From Deltaproteobacteria bacterium (GTDB taxonomy: Bacteria > Myxococcota_A > Polyangia > Haliangiales > JADYYK01): a stretch of 51,665 nt of DNA. The stretch lies in contig JADYYK010000010.1 of the NCBI GenBank assembly GCA_020853705.1, forward strand, positions 1 through 51,665, given 5' to 3'. Under the pieces are notes generated by a model. The model searched no databases. It saw only the letters and a list, made by a program, of their open reading frames with translations, and was not told where the DNA came from. Positions within the stretch are counted from its first letter, which is position 1, and every line of letters begins with the position of its first letter. The translations under genes and the position numbers were made by a program. Positions 6,961 through 18,266 of the stretch are shown here, piece after piece.

Positions 6961-9786
6961 ATGACGAGGCGACCAGAGGGCATCCCGGAGGCGGTCTGGC
7001 AGAAGTTCGTGGCCGATGCGGCGGGTGGCGACGCCGCTGCGCGTGAGCGCGGGGTGCAGGCAGCGGAGGCCATGCTGGGCCGGCGGCTGCCAGAGGATCT
7101 GCGGCTGGCGGGCTGGAGCGAGGCGCCCGAGGGCAGCATCTTCGAGCCCGGGCTGCTGGCGCTGGCGGCGGGGGAGGGCAACGTGTTCGAGCGTCTGGTC
7201 GACGAGGCGGGGCACGGCAACCACGAGCCAGTGCTGCACTGGTTGTCGGGGTGTCACTACTACGGCGACATCGAGGGCGACGGGGACTGCCTGTTCATGG
7301 CGCTGCCGCCTGTGCGCCGGGGCGAGGGCGCGACCACCGCGGTGGTCAGGTGGTCGCACGAGGAGGGCATCATGGCGGCGGAGCTGGCGCCGGATCTGGC
7401 GTGCTTCGCGGTGGTCTGGGATGTGTGGAACCGGCGCGACGAGCTGGAGGGCAAGGAGGTGAGGGCGCTGGTGGAGACGGTGGAGGGGCGATGGAACGGG
7501 CACTGGCCGCTGGGGGACCTGGAGGAGCTGATTGCGGCGGCCGATGAGGGGGAGGATGAGGGGGAGGATGAGGGGGACGAGGGGGAGGATGAGGGGGAGG
7601 ATGAGGGGGACGAGGGGGAGGATGAGGGGGAGGATGAGGGGGAGGATGAGGGGGAGGATGAGGGGGAGGGGGCCGGGGCCGGGTGGAAGGAGCTGCAGAG
7701 CAGGGCGGCGTGGATCGCGGAGGCGCTGACGGGGGACGAGAGCTTCCCTGATGATGAGCAGCGCGAGCTGGACCCGGCCGCGGCGCTGGCGCGCGAGGAC
7801 TTCGCGCGCGATGTGCCAGAGGCACTGTACTGGCTCCTGCGCTCGATGCTGGTGGGTGAGGACGCGCGGGCGCGTGAGCTGTGCGTGCGGCTGGCGGGTT
7901 CGCCGTCGCGCATGCTGCGCGATGCCGCGGCGGTGGTCGCGGAGATCCTGGCGGGGACCCGGCAGTCGCTGGGCGTGATCGAGGACCTGGCCGCGCTGCG
8001 TGCGCGCCAGAAGGAGCGCTTCGCCGATCCCGAGGGCTACGATGCGCGGGCCAAGGCGGCCAAGGACGCCGCCTACGAGGCCGAGCGCCTCGCCGAGGTG
8101 CAGCGGGTCATCGCCGAGCTGCAGGTGCCGCTGACGCTGCAGCGCCTGCCGGGCGAGCCCGCGGGGATCGTGTGGCAGGGGCTCGAGAGTGGCCGGGGGA
8201 AGTTCGCGCTGCCCGGCGGCGGCCTGGTGCGGGTGGATGGAGGGATCTGGTACTTCCCGCCCGGCACCGAGGCGCAGGCCGACGCGGCGGACCCGGACGA
8301 GGACGAGGACGAGGAGAGCGAGGACGAGGACGAGGAGAGCGAGGACGAGGGCGGGGACGAGCAGGGCGAGGACGAGGCGGGCGAGGACGAGGCGGGCGAG
8401 GACGAGACGGGCGAGGACGAGGCGGGCGAGGACGAGATCGACCCCCGCAAGCCACGCGCGCTGAAGACGGTCGCCACCGTGCTGGGCGGCATCGACAGCG
8501 CTTCGCTGCGCGACGACGGCAAGTTCCTGCTCACCAGCACGAACAGCGCGCTGTTCGAGGTCAGCCTGCCCGACGGGTCGACCAACGGCGCCTGGTGGGA
8601 CGGCGTCGGGGGCGGCACCGCGGCGTACCTGACCCACGATCGCGCGCTGGTCTGTGACAGCTATGGCCAGCTGCAGCTGTTCGAGCGTCGGGGCTCGCTG
8701 CTGGTGCCGGGGGCCGCCTATCTGGAGCGCACCGGCGAGGTCTTCGGGCTGCTCGCGGGTGGTCGCGTCGCGCTGGCCGGCAGTCGCGACCGGCTGGCGC
8801 TGGTCGGGATCCATGGTGATCGCCTGGCGGAGATCGCGGTCATGGAGCTCGGCGTCGAGCGGGTCGGGCAGCTGGGCGGGCGCGCGGTGATGCGTGACAC
8901 CCGGGGGATCTGCTGGGAGCTCGGCGGGCTCGAGGAGGCCTGGGCCGCGAAGGCGCCGCCGCCCTGGCAGCCGCCCGAGGTGCCGCGGGCACAGCGGCTG
9001 CCCGGCGATCCGCGCCCCGCGCCGGCGGCGCCGCCAGCCAGCGCGCCGTGGCCCGACGCGTCGTGGGTCTTCGTGACCGGGGGGCGCACCTTCGCGATGG
9101 TGCCTGGCGAGCAGGGCCACGATCTGGTCTGGGAGGCCGGCGGCGCGCCGCGTCGGCTGGCCGGCGTCCCCTTCGAGCCCAACCACCCGCGCGACCGCGG
9201 CCTGCTCCACGTGCGGGTGTCTCCCGGCGGAGGCCGCGCGCTGGTGTGGCGCAACCTCGACAGCTTCGTGCGCGTGGTCGACCTCGAGGCGGGCGGGCTG
9301 CTGCACGAGTACACCGACGACCCGGCCAGCGGCATGGTCAAGGACGCCTGCTGGCTGGACGACGACTACTTCTGCTGGACGCACTGGCAGAGCTATGTGC
9401 AGGAGGTCGGCGAGGACGACCCGGTGCTGACGATGGATGAGCGCTTGACCTCGATGGCGGCCGCGCCCGGGATCGGCCCGGCCTGGCTGGTGGTCGGGGT
9501 CCAGGCCGCCGACGCCGACGGACCGCAGCGCCTGGTCTCGGTGGTCATCGACGACTTCGCCAGCGACAACCCGATGTTCTATCGCAAGGGCGTGCCCCTG
9601 CCCGAGCGTCTGGCCACGGTGCATCGCCTCGGCGACGACCTGGTGCTCGAGGTCGGCGACGCCTGGTGGAAGTTCGATCCGGTCGACGGCGCCGAGGCGC
9701 CCCCCGACGACGAGGACGAAGCGGCGGGAGAGGGCGAGGACGGGGATGCGGGCGACGACGAGGCCGAGGACGACGACGACGAGTAG
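6961..9786 (+). CDS. Large protein with three acidic repeat tracts and a beta-propeller-like half, function unknown
   Basis: 941 residues. GGAGG ends 6 bases before the ATG. The N-terminal 195 residues form a globular region with no family I can name (starts MTRRPEGIPEAVWQKFVAD). An acidic DEGE-type tract occupies about residues 195-236, a second (EDEDEES then EDEAG repeats) about 445-493, and a third at the C-terminus from about 914. Between 495 and 910 are repeated strands with GGID, DGKFLLTS, VRVSPGGGRALVWRN and VVDLEAGG that resemble WD40/propeller blades. No signal peptide or membrane segment, so probably cytoplasmic. The tracts are encoded by near-perfect DNA repeats. Stands alone between divergent atp genes and a convergent DUF4157 gene. 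Confidence 0.8.
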   Translation: MTRRPEGIPEAVWQKFVADAAGGDAAARERGVQAAEAMLGRRLPEDLRLAGWSEAPEGSIFEPGLLALAAGEGNVFERLVDEAGHGNHEPVLHWLSGCHYYGDIEGDGDCLFMALPPVRRGEGATTAVVRWSHEEGIMAAELAPDLACFAVVWDVWNRRDELEGKEVRALVETVEGRWNGHWPLGDLEELIAAADEGEDEGEDEGDEGEDEGEDEGDEGEDEGEDEGEDEGEDEGEGAGAGWKELQSRAAWIAEALTGDESFPDDEQRELDPAAALAREDFARDVPEALYWLLRSMLVGEDARARELCVRLAGSPSRMLRDAAAVVAEILAGTRQSLGVIEDLAALRARQKERFADPEGYDARAKAAKDAAYEAERLAEVQRVIAELQVPLTLQRLPGEPAGIVWQGLESGRGKFALPGGGLVRVDGGIWYFPPGTEAQADAADPDEDEDEESEDEDEESEDEGGDEQGEDEAGEDEAGEDETGEDEAGEDEIDPRKPRALKTVATVLGGIDSASLRDDGKFLLTSTNSALFEVSLPDGSTNGAWWDGVGGGTAAYLTHDRALVCDSYGQLQLFERRGSLLVPGAAYLERTGEVFGLLAGGRVALAGSRDRLALVGIHGDRLAEIAVMELGVERVGQLGGRAVMRDTRGICWELGGLEEAWAAKAPPPWQPPEVPRAQRLPGDPRPAPAAPPASAPWPDASWVFVTGGRTFAMVPGEQGHDLVWEAGGAPRRLAGVPFEPNHPRDRGLLHVRVSPGGGRALVWRNLDSFVRVVDLEAGGLLHEYTDDPASGMVKDACWLDDDYFCWTHWQSYVQEVGEDDPVLTMDERLTSMAAAPGIGPAWLVVGVQAADADGPQRLVSVVIDDFASDNPMFYRKGVPLPERLATVHRLGDDLVLEVGDAWWKFDPVDGAEAPPDDEDEAAGEGEDGDAGDDEAEDDDDE
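7543..7670 (+). repeat. In-frame 12-base tandem repeat (GAGGATGAGGGG type)
   Basis: About ten near-perfect copies of a 12-base unit GAGGATGAGGGG, interrupted twice by GACGAGGGG, encode an Asp/Glu/Gly tract. All units are multiples of three, so copy-number change would keep frame. Confidence 0.9.
8294..8437 (+). repeat. In-frame acidic repeats, including a 15-base GAGGACGAGGCGGGC unit
   Basis: First half is GACGAG-rich with an 18-base EDEDEES pattern; second half is four or more copies of a 15-base unit encoding EDEAG with one Thr variant. Same gene as the repeat at 7543. Confidence 0.85.
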
Positions 9787-9845
9787 CCGCGGCGCGGTCA
9801 CGAGAGTTGATCGCGCTGTGAGGCATCGGAGCTGACACCCGGCGG

Positions 9846-11693
9846 CTACATCCCGGCGCCGTCGTCAGCCGGGTTGTAGGGCCGGTACACCGGCACCGCG
9901 CCGTCGAGGACCCCGACCCCGACCGCGGCGAGGTGGTCGCAGAAGGCCTGGAAGTGCTGGCGCGGGTGCAAGGTGGTGCCGTCGTGGTCCATGGTCTCGG
10001 GGATCTCGCCGGCGAACTGCACCAGCTGGCCGTGGATGGTGCCCTTGAGGTAGGCGTCGATGGCGCCGCGCATGGCGCTGTCGTTGTGCTCCCAGTCGTA
10101 GTCGTACTCGGTGTTGCCGGCATCGGGATCGGGGCGCGGCACGTAGGAAAGCGCCGCGAACGGCTGCATCAGCGCCACCTCCTCCTCGGCCTTGGCGAAG
10201 ATCTCGTCCCGGGTCAGGGCCGGGCCGCTGCAGGCGTCGCTCTGGCCGTAGCTCAGGATGGTGTCGAGCTCCTGCAGCGAGGCCTGGGCCGCCGCGACCG
10301 CCATCTGCCTGGTGATGGCGGCCTCCGCGGTCTTCAGCTTGGCGTCGCCCATGGCGGTCCACTTGTAGCCGCCGGGCACCATGGCGCCGCTGGGATCGCA
10401 GTCGGAGATCACGCCGAGGCCCTTGTTGTCGGCGTCGTGCCAGGCGCCCGCGATGATGTGGCCCAGCGTCATGCTCGACAGCACGCCGCCGGCCTTGGAC
10501 TGGATCTGCGCCCGCACCGCGTCCTCGGCCGCCGAGCTGAGGCCGCCGAGGACCTTGCCCAGGGTGGTCTCGTTCTCCAGCCGGTCGGCGATGAAGCTGA
10601 CCATGGTCTCCAGGATCTGGGTGCCCGACGACGGGAACCTGGCGTCGTAGTAGTCCTGGATCTCGCGCCGCGGCGTACGGATGTGGCCAGCCGCGAAGAG
10701 GTCGTTCAGGTAGTGGTGCGCGAAGGCCTCGCGGGCGCGCGCGCCGCCACCGCCGCCCGCGCCCTCGTAGGCCTCGAAGTAGGAGTCGACCAGGGCCTGC
10801 GCGTGCTCGTTCTCGTAAGCGGTCTGGCCCTCGGCGCCGAAGTGATCGGCGTTGTCGGCCAGCTCGGCGTACCAGTCCTTGCGAGCCTGGTCCTTGCCCG
10901 GGAACGCGGGCTCGTCGCCGCCGCGCACGCGCGCGAACCACAGGGTCCAGCGGATGCGCAGCTGTCCCGCGGGGTTTTCCGCCAGGCTGCGGATCTCGTC
11001 GAGGCTGCCGATGTAGTCGGCCAGCGCGGTCATCTCGCCGAAGGTCAGCGTCGAGCCGTCATCGAGCTCGAGGTCGAGGTCGCCGCCGCCGGCGTCGTCG
11101 CCGATCCCGGCGTGTTCGTGGGGCTGGAAGGCGTGGATGCGCGCCGGCCCCGCGCTGGCCTGGACGGAGGCGCGCCCGCCCGCCAGGACGGTGGCCGCGG
11201 CCCGGTCGGCCTCGCGCTCGCCTGGATGGCTGCCCGGGGCCGGGCCGCCGCTCAGCGCCGCGCGGGCGCCCCCGCTCTGCAGCGTGTGCGCGACCTCGTG
11301 CGCCAGCAAGCGGCGGCCCGCGGCGCTGCCGGAGTCGAGCTCACCGGCGCCAAAGTGGATGTCGGAGCCGCTGGCGAAGGCCAGCGCCCGCATGTCGCGG
11401 GCGGCGCGTGCGCTGGCGGGACCGTCATGGACGCGGACGTGGCCGAGCGAGACCCCGAAGCCGCGCTCCAGCTCGCCGCGGGCGCCCTCGGGGAGGGGAC
11501 GGCCGGGCTCGTCGGCCAGCGCCCCGGTGGCGGCTTCGCCGCGGTCGCCCAGGTCGGCCCCGCCCCAGCGCTCGACCTCGACGTCGACCAGCGTGCGCCG
11601 TCCAGGCCAGCGCAGCGCGCCTTCGCGCTCGCTGTCGGTCTCTGTCGGTTCGAGGTCGTAGCCCCGGGCCGCCCGGGCCTGCTGGTCCGACAT
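9846..11693 (-). CDS. DUF4157-domain protein with HEVAH metalloprotease motif and a second His/Asp motif
   Basis: 615 residues from ATG 11693, with AGGA about 9 bases upstream. Residues 70-140 match the DUF4157 domain: FGVSLGHVRVHDGPASARAARDM, then AFASGSDIHFG, then the zinc-binding HEVAH (132-136). DUF4157 proteins are often reported as cargo of extracellular contractile injection systems. The C-terminal 430 residues are not DUF4157. They include HHYLNDLFAAGHIRTP (326-341), whose His, Asp and His spacing resembles zinc-dependent phospholipase C/S1-P1 nuclease helices. No signal peptide. No sheath, baseplate or AAA genes of an injection system are in the window. Convergent with the acidic-repeat gene. 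Enzymatic activity is an inference. Confidence 0.8.
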   Translation of the reverse strand: MSDQQARAARGYDLEPTETDSEREGALRWPGRRTLVDVEVERWGGADLGDRGEAATGALADEPGRPLPEGARGELERGFGVSLGHVRVHDGPASARAARDMRALAFASGSDIHFGAGELDSGSAAGRRLLAHEVAHTLQSGGARAALSGGPAPGSHPGEREADRAAATVLAGGRASVQASAGPARIHAFQPHEHAGIGDDAGGGDLDLELDDGSTLTFGEMTALADYIGSLDEIRSLAENPAGQLRIRWTLWFARVRGGDEPAFPGKDQARKDWYAELADNADHFGAEGQTAYENEHAQALVDSYFEAYEGAGGGGGARAREAFAHHYLNDLFAAGHIRTPRREIQDYYDARFPSSGTQILETMVSFIADRLENETTLGKVLGGLSSAAEDAVRAQIQSKAGGVLSSMTLGHIIAGAWHDADNKGLGVISDCDPSGAMVPGGYKWTAMGDAKLKTAEAAITRQMAVAAAQASLQELDTILSYGQSDACSGPALTRDEIFAKAEEEVALMQPFAALSYVPRPDPDAGNTEYDYDWEHNDSAMRGAIDAYLKGTIHGQLVQFAGEIPETMDHDGTTLHPRQHFQAFCDHLAAVGVGVLDGAVPVYRPYNPADDGAGM

Positions 11694-11770
11694 GCTGCAT
11701 CCTACCGTCACAGCCGCGGACGACCTTCCCGCGCCGCGGGCCAGGCGAGGTGCTGGCCGGCGGCGGCCTG

Positions 11771-13050
11771 CTAGATCCCGGCCTTGACCACCGCGCGTGC
11801 CGCCTCCAGCGTGCGCGTGATCTCGGCGTCGCCGTGGGCCAGGCCGACGAAGCCGGCCTCGTACTGGCTGGGCGCCAGCAGCACGCCGTGCTCGAGCATG
11901 CCGCGGAAGAAGCGGCCGAAGCGCGCGGTGTCGGAGCGCTTGGCGCTGGCGTAGTCGGTCACCGCGCCGGGCTGGAAGAAGGTCGTCCACATCGAGCCCA
12001 CCCGGTTCGTGGTGTGCTCGATGCCGCCCTCACGCAAGATCGCCCCGAGGCCGTCGCACAGGCGCGCCGAGGTCGCCTCCAGCTGCTGGTAGGTGCCGGG
12101 GCGACGCAGCAGCTCCAGCGTCTTCAGCCCGGCGGCCATGGCCAGCGGATTGCCCGACAGGGTGCCGGCCTGGTAGACCGGGCCCAGCGGGGCGATCTTG
12201 GCCATGATGTCGGCGCGGCCGCCGTACACCGCGGCGGGCAGGCCGCCGCCGACGACCTTGCCCAGGCAGGTCATGTCGGGCACCAGGCCATACAGCGCCT
12301 GCGCGCCGCCATAGGCGACGCGGAAGCCGGTCATGACCTCGTCGATGATGAGGATGGCGCCATGCTCGGCGCACAGCGCGCCCAGTCCGGCCAGATAGCC
12401 AGGCGCCGGCGGCACCACACCCATGTTGCCGGGGATGGGCTCGACGATGATGCAGGCGACCTCGCCGGGGTTGGCGACCAGCAGCGCGCGCATGGCCTCG
12501 AGGTCGTTCCAGGCCACGGTCAGGGTGTCCCTGGCCGCGCCCGCGGGCACGCCGGCCGAGCCGGGGATGCCGAAGGTCGCGACGCCCGAGCCGGCGTCGG
12601 CCAGCAGACAGTCGGCGTGGCCGTGATAGCCGCCGTCGATCTTGATGACCTTGGCGCGCCCGGTGAAGCCGCGCGCGACGCGCAGCGCGCTCATGGTGGC
12701 CTCGGTGCCCGAGGACACGCAGCGCATCATGTGCAGCGACGGCACCGCGGCGTTGACCGTCTCGGCGAAGTCGACCTCGAGCTCGGTGGGGGCGCCGAAG
12801 CTGGTGCCGCGCGCGGCCGCCTCGTGCACCGCGGCCAGCACCTCGTCATGGGCGTGGCCGACGATCATCGGCCCCCACGAGCCGACATAGTCGACGTACT
12901 CACGGCCGTCGACGTCCCAGACCCGGGCGCCCTTGGCGCGCGCCACGAAGACCGGCTTGCCGCCGACCGCGCGGTAGGCGCGCACCGGCGAGTTGACGCC
13001 GCCGGGGAGCAGCTTCTGGGCGCGCGCGAACAGCTCCTCGGAGCGCGACA

Positions 13051-13051
<1 letters not shown>
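11771..13051 (-). CDS. hemL: Glutamate-1-semialdehyde 2,1-aminomutase
   Basis: 426 residues, the usual length. PLP-dependent aminotransferase-fold enzyme converting glutamate-1-semialdehyde to 5-aminolevulinate in the C5 haem pathway, in the cytoplasm. Visible signatures: N-terminal [47 protein letters not shown] and the PLP lysine Lys265 in [11 protein letters not shown]. Its ATG shares one base with the gyrA stop codon (TGATG), so translation is probably coupled. Downstream is the DUF4157 gene after a 77-base gap. Confidence 0.96.
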
Positions 13052-15810
<2,759 letters not shown>

Positions 15811-15916
15811 GCGGGCGCAAACTACCACGCCGGAAGCTGCCTGAGGTGGGCGTTTCGTGTGCGGATCCGACGCGCTGCGATTCGCGACGAAGGGCGGTTT
15901 GTGCCATCTTCTGCAG

Positions 15917-17008
15917 GTGGCCGTGCAGCTCGTGGTGTGTCCCCGCTGTGGTCGCCGGAGTCCGGCGCGCGCGGCGGCGTGCGCCTTCTGCGGGGCCGCG
16001 CTGGGGCGGCCCGCGACCCCGGCGGCGCCCGCGCCCAGCTTCTACGAGCGCGCGCTGGAGGCTCACGGCCGGGGCAAGTCCCGGGAGGCGCTGGAGCTGT
16101 TCGAGCAGGGGCTGGGGGCGACCCCGCCGGGGCCCGCGCACGCCCAGCTGTGGCGCGGCAAGGCCGAGGTGCTGCTGGCCACCGGGCGCCGCGTCGAGGC
16201 GCTGCGCTGCTTCGACAAGGCCATCGAGATCGACGCCACCGACCGCGAGGCCTGGCTGTCGCGCGCCCACGTGCTGGCGCAGCAGGGCAAGCGCGAGGAG
16301 GCGCTGAAGAGCGTCGATCGCGCGCTGCAGTTCGCGCCCAAGCACGAGGCTGCGCGCAAGCTGCGCGCCGAGCTGATCAGCGCCGGGCAGGCGGCGGCCC
16401 AGGCCGCGGCGGCGGCGCCGGCGGCGCCCACAGCATCGTCGACCGCGGCGCCGGGGTCGGCGAGCGAGGCCGCGCGCGCGCACGTCTCGCTGCCCGGGGG
16501 CACCCCGGCGCTGGGCATGCGTGCGCTGCCGGCCACCGGCGACCCGCTGCTGGAGCAGGCCCAGGCGCTGCTCGACAAGGGCCGCCCGGCTGACGCGCTG
16601 CCCCTGGTCGACCAGGTGCTGGCGCAGGCGCCGCGCGCGGGCCATGGCCTGCTGCTGCGCGCGCAGTGTCTGGTGGCGTGCAAGAAGTGGGAGGACGCGC
16701 CGGCGGCGTTCGAGCGCGCGCTGCAGGTGCTGACCCCGGGCGAGCCGATGGCCACCACCGCGCGCTTCCAGCAGGGCCAGGTGCTGGCCGATCTCGGCCG
16801 CACCGCCGAGGCCGTGCGCTGCTTCGAGGAGGCCGCGATCGCGGCCCCCAACGCCGCCGAGATCTGGTTCGCCAAGGGCGCCGCCGAGCTGCGCAGCGGC
16901 TTCCGCGAGGACGCCCAGCGCTCGCTGTCGCGCTTCCTGTCCCTTGCGCCCCCGCGCCTGGCGACCCAGATTGCCCAGGCCCAGGAGTGGCTGCAGAGGA
17001 TGCAATAG
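15917..17008 (+). CDS. Zinc-ribbon and TPR-repeat protein
   Basis: 363 residues from GTG 15917; in-frame GTGs at 15857 and 15923 are alternatives. The N-terminus has a zinc ribbon (CPRCG, then CAFCG 15 residues on). Two blocks of tetratricopeptide repeats follow, separated by an Ala/Pro-rich linker. Block one includes [26 protein letters not shown]; block two includes [25 protein letters not shown] and ends at LQRMQ. TPR proteins act as assembly scaffolds; the partner is unknown. Divergent from gyrA. Its TAG overlaps the pssA GTG by one base, so the two are translationally coupled. Confidence 0.8.
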   Translation: MAVQLVVCPRCGRRSPARAAACAFCGAALGRPATPAAPAPSFYERALEAHGRGKSREALELFEQGLGATPPGPAHAQLWRGKAEVLLATGRRVEALRCFDKAIEIDATDREAWLSRAHVLAQQGKREEALKSVDRALQFAPKHEAARKLRAELISAGQAAAQAAAAAPAAPTASSTAAPGSASEAARAHVSLPGGTPALGMRALPATGDPLLEQAQALLDKGRPADALPLVDQVLAQAPRAGHGLLLRAQCLVACKKWEDAPAAFERALQVLTPGEPMATTARFQQGQVLADLGRTAEAVRCFEEAAIAAPNAAEIWFAKGAAELRSGFREDAQRSLSRFLSLAPPRLATQIAQAQEWLQRMQ

Positions 17009-17652
17009 TGGCGAGCACGCCCCCAGTGAAGAAGCCGATGTCGACGCGGCGCTTCTCGATGCTGCGCTCGTACGCGCTGCCCGACGTCTTCACCATCGGC
17101 AACGCCGCCTCGGGCACCATCGCCATCTTCCTGTGTCTGAACTTCCTGGCCGGCGGCGGTGACCGCTTCCTGTGGGCCGCCTTCGTGCTGGTGCCGCTGG
17201 GCGTGGTGTTCGACGCCTTCGACGGCTGGGTGGCGCGGCGGCGCGGGCGCGCCTCGGTGATGGGCGCCGACATGGACTCGCTGGCCGACGTGGTGACCTT
17301 CGGCGTGGCGCCCGCGGTGCTCGGCTTCACGCTGGGGCTGCGCGGGGTGTGGGACTCGATCATCCTGGTCTACTTCGTGGTGTGCGGGCTGTCGCGCCTG
17401 GCGCGCTACAACGTGACCTCGGAGGCGCTGTCGGACGAGCGCGGCAAGGTGCGCTACTTCGAGGGCACGCCGATCCCGACCAGCGTGGTCCTGGTCGCGC
17501 TGCTGGCGGTGGCGTTCGCGCGCGGCGACGTCGGCCCCGCGCTGTGGGGCGGCCACATCCACCTGGGCCCGTGGGACCTGCACTGGCTGTCCGCGATGTA
17601 CGTCGTCAGCGGCAGCCTGATGATCAGCACCATCAAGATCCCCAAGCCGTAG
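17008..17652 (+). CDS. pssA: CDP-diacylglycerol-serine O-phosphatidyltransferase
   Basis: 214 residues from GTG 17008, which has AGAGGA 7 bases upstream; ATG 17038 lacks such a site. Integral membrane enzyme making phosphatidylserine from CDP-diacylglycerol and serine, the first step to phosphatidylethanolamine. The CDP-alcohol phosphatidyltransferase motif DGx2ARx8Gx3Dx3D is complete at Asp72, Gly73, Ala76, Arg77, Gly86, Asp90 and Asp94, and LPDVFTIGNAASG is typical of PssA. Several hydrophobic segments follow. No psd (decarboxylase) gene is next to it. Confidence 0.92.
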   Translation: MASTPPVKKPMSTRRFSMLRSYALPDVFTIGNAASGTIAIFLCLNFLAGGGDRFLWAAFVLVPLGVVFDAFDGWVARRRGRASVMGADMDSLADVVTFGVAPAVLGFTLGLRGVWDSIILVYFVVCGLSRLARYNVTSEALSDERGKVRYFEGTPIPTSVVLVALLAVAFARGDVGPALWGGHIHLGPWDLHWLSAMYVVSGSLMISTIKIPKP

Positions 17653-17663
17653 TCGGAGCCGGA

Positions 17664-17739
17664 GCCGGACAAACAGGCGACAGGCGACAGGCGACAGGCG
17701 ACAGGCGACAGGCGACAGGCGACAGGCGACAGGGAATGG
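17664..17739 (+). repeat. Heptad tandem-repeat element, forward copy (CAGGCGA x8)
   Basis: Structure GCCGGACAAA, then eight perfect CAGGCGA units (17674-17729), then CAGGGAATGG. It lies in the gap between pssA and the next lipoprotein gene. A reverse-complement copy with the same flanks is at 22175-22222. Confidence 0.9.
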
Positions 17740-17803
17740 TTGCACGCTTTGATGCGGGCAACCGACGGCGTCTCGTGCGGCTCCAAGGGCGCAGGAGGTC
17801 GTC

Positions 17804-18226
17804 ATGAAATGGCTTGTTTTTCCCTGTGCGGTGGCCCTCGCTGCCGTGCTGCTGGCGGGCTGCGCCCACGATGTGCACGCCACGTTTCCAGGCACTGGTG
17901 CGCCGGTGCCCACCGGTGGCGTGGTCGTGCGCTTGACCGACGCGTCGTACAACGTGACCGTGGTCGTCAACGGCCAGCTGGTCGCCGACCGACGCCACAC
18001 CGGGCGCGTCGTGGTCGACTGTGTGCCCGCGGGGCGCGCCGTGGTCGAGGTCAGCCTGGGCGGTGATCGCGAGACCCGCCATGACATCAAGCGCGAGATC
18101 TGGGTCGAGCCCGGGCGGCGCACCACGGTGCCGGTGGCCGGGCCCGAGATGACCACGGCGCAGGGCGTCTATGCCGGCCTGAGCACGCTGGGGATCTGGC
18201 TGGTGTATGCAGCGCTGCTGCTCTGA
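17804..18226 (+). CDS. Small lipoprotein with C-terminal membrane segment, function unknown
   Basis: 140 residues. AGGAGG precedes the ATG by about 6 bases. A lipoprotein signal ends at LLAGC (Cys20). The body is beta-rich (GGVVVRLTDASYNVTVVVNGQLVAD, later GRAVVEVSLGGD), somewhat like PEGA-type small beta domains. The last 20 residues (VYAGLSTLGIWLVYAALLL) form a hydrophobic segment. Not recognised as a named family. First of three genes enclosed by the inverted heptad elements. Confidence 0.75.
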   Translation: MKWLVFPCAVALAAVLLAGCAHDVHATFPGTGAPVPTGGVVVRLTDASYNVTVVVNGQLVADRRHTGRVVVDCVPAGRAVVEVSLGGDRETRHDIKREIWVEPGRRTTVPVAGPEMTTAQGVYAGLSTLGIWLVYAALLL

Positions 18227-18266
18227 CGTCTGAGGATTCGTGGCATGCTCGCGCCGGGAGGCGAGC

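Noticed and set aside
6943..9801. 952-codon minus-strand frame opposite the acidic-repeat gene
   Set aside because: Low-complexity Leu/Pro translation of the antisense repeats; no ribosome site or domain.
9846..11693. Complete contractile injection system
   Set aside because: Only a possible cargo protein is present; no sheath, tube, baseplate or ATPase genes were found in the window.
17674..17729. Possible CRISPR array at the CAGGCGA repeats
   Set aside because: The 7-base units are directly joined with no spacers, and no cas genes exist in the window.
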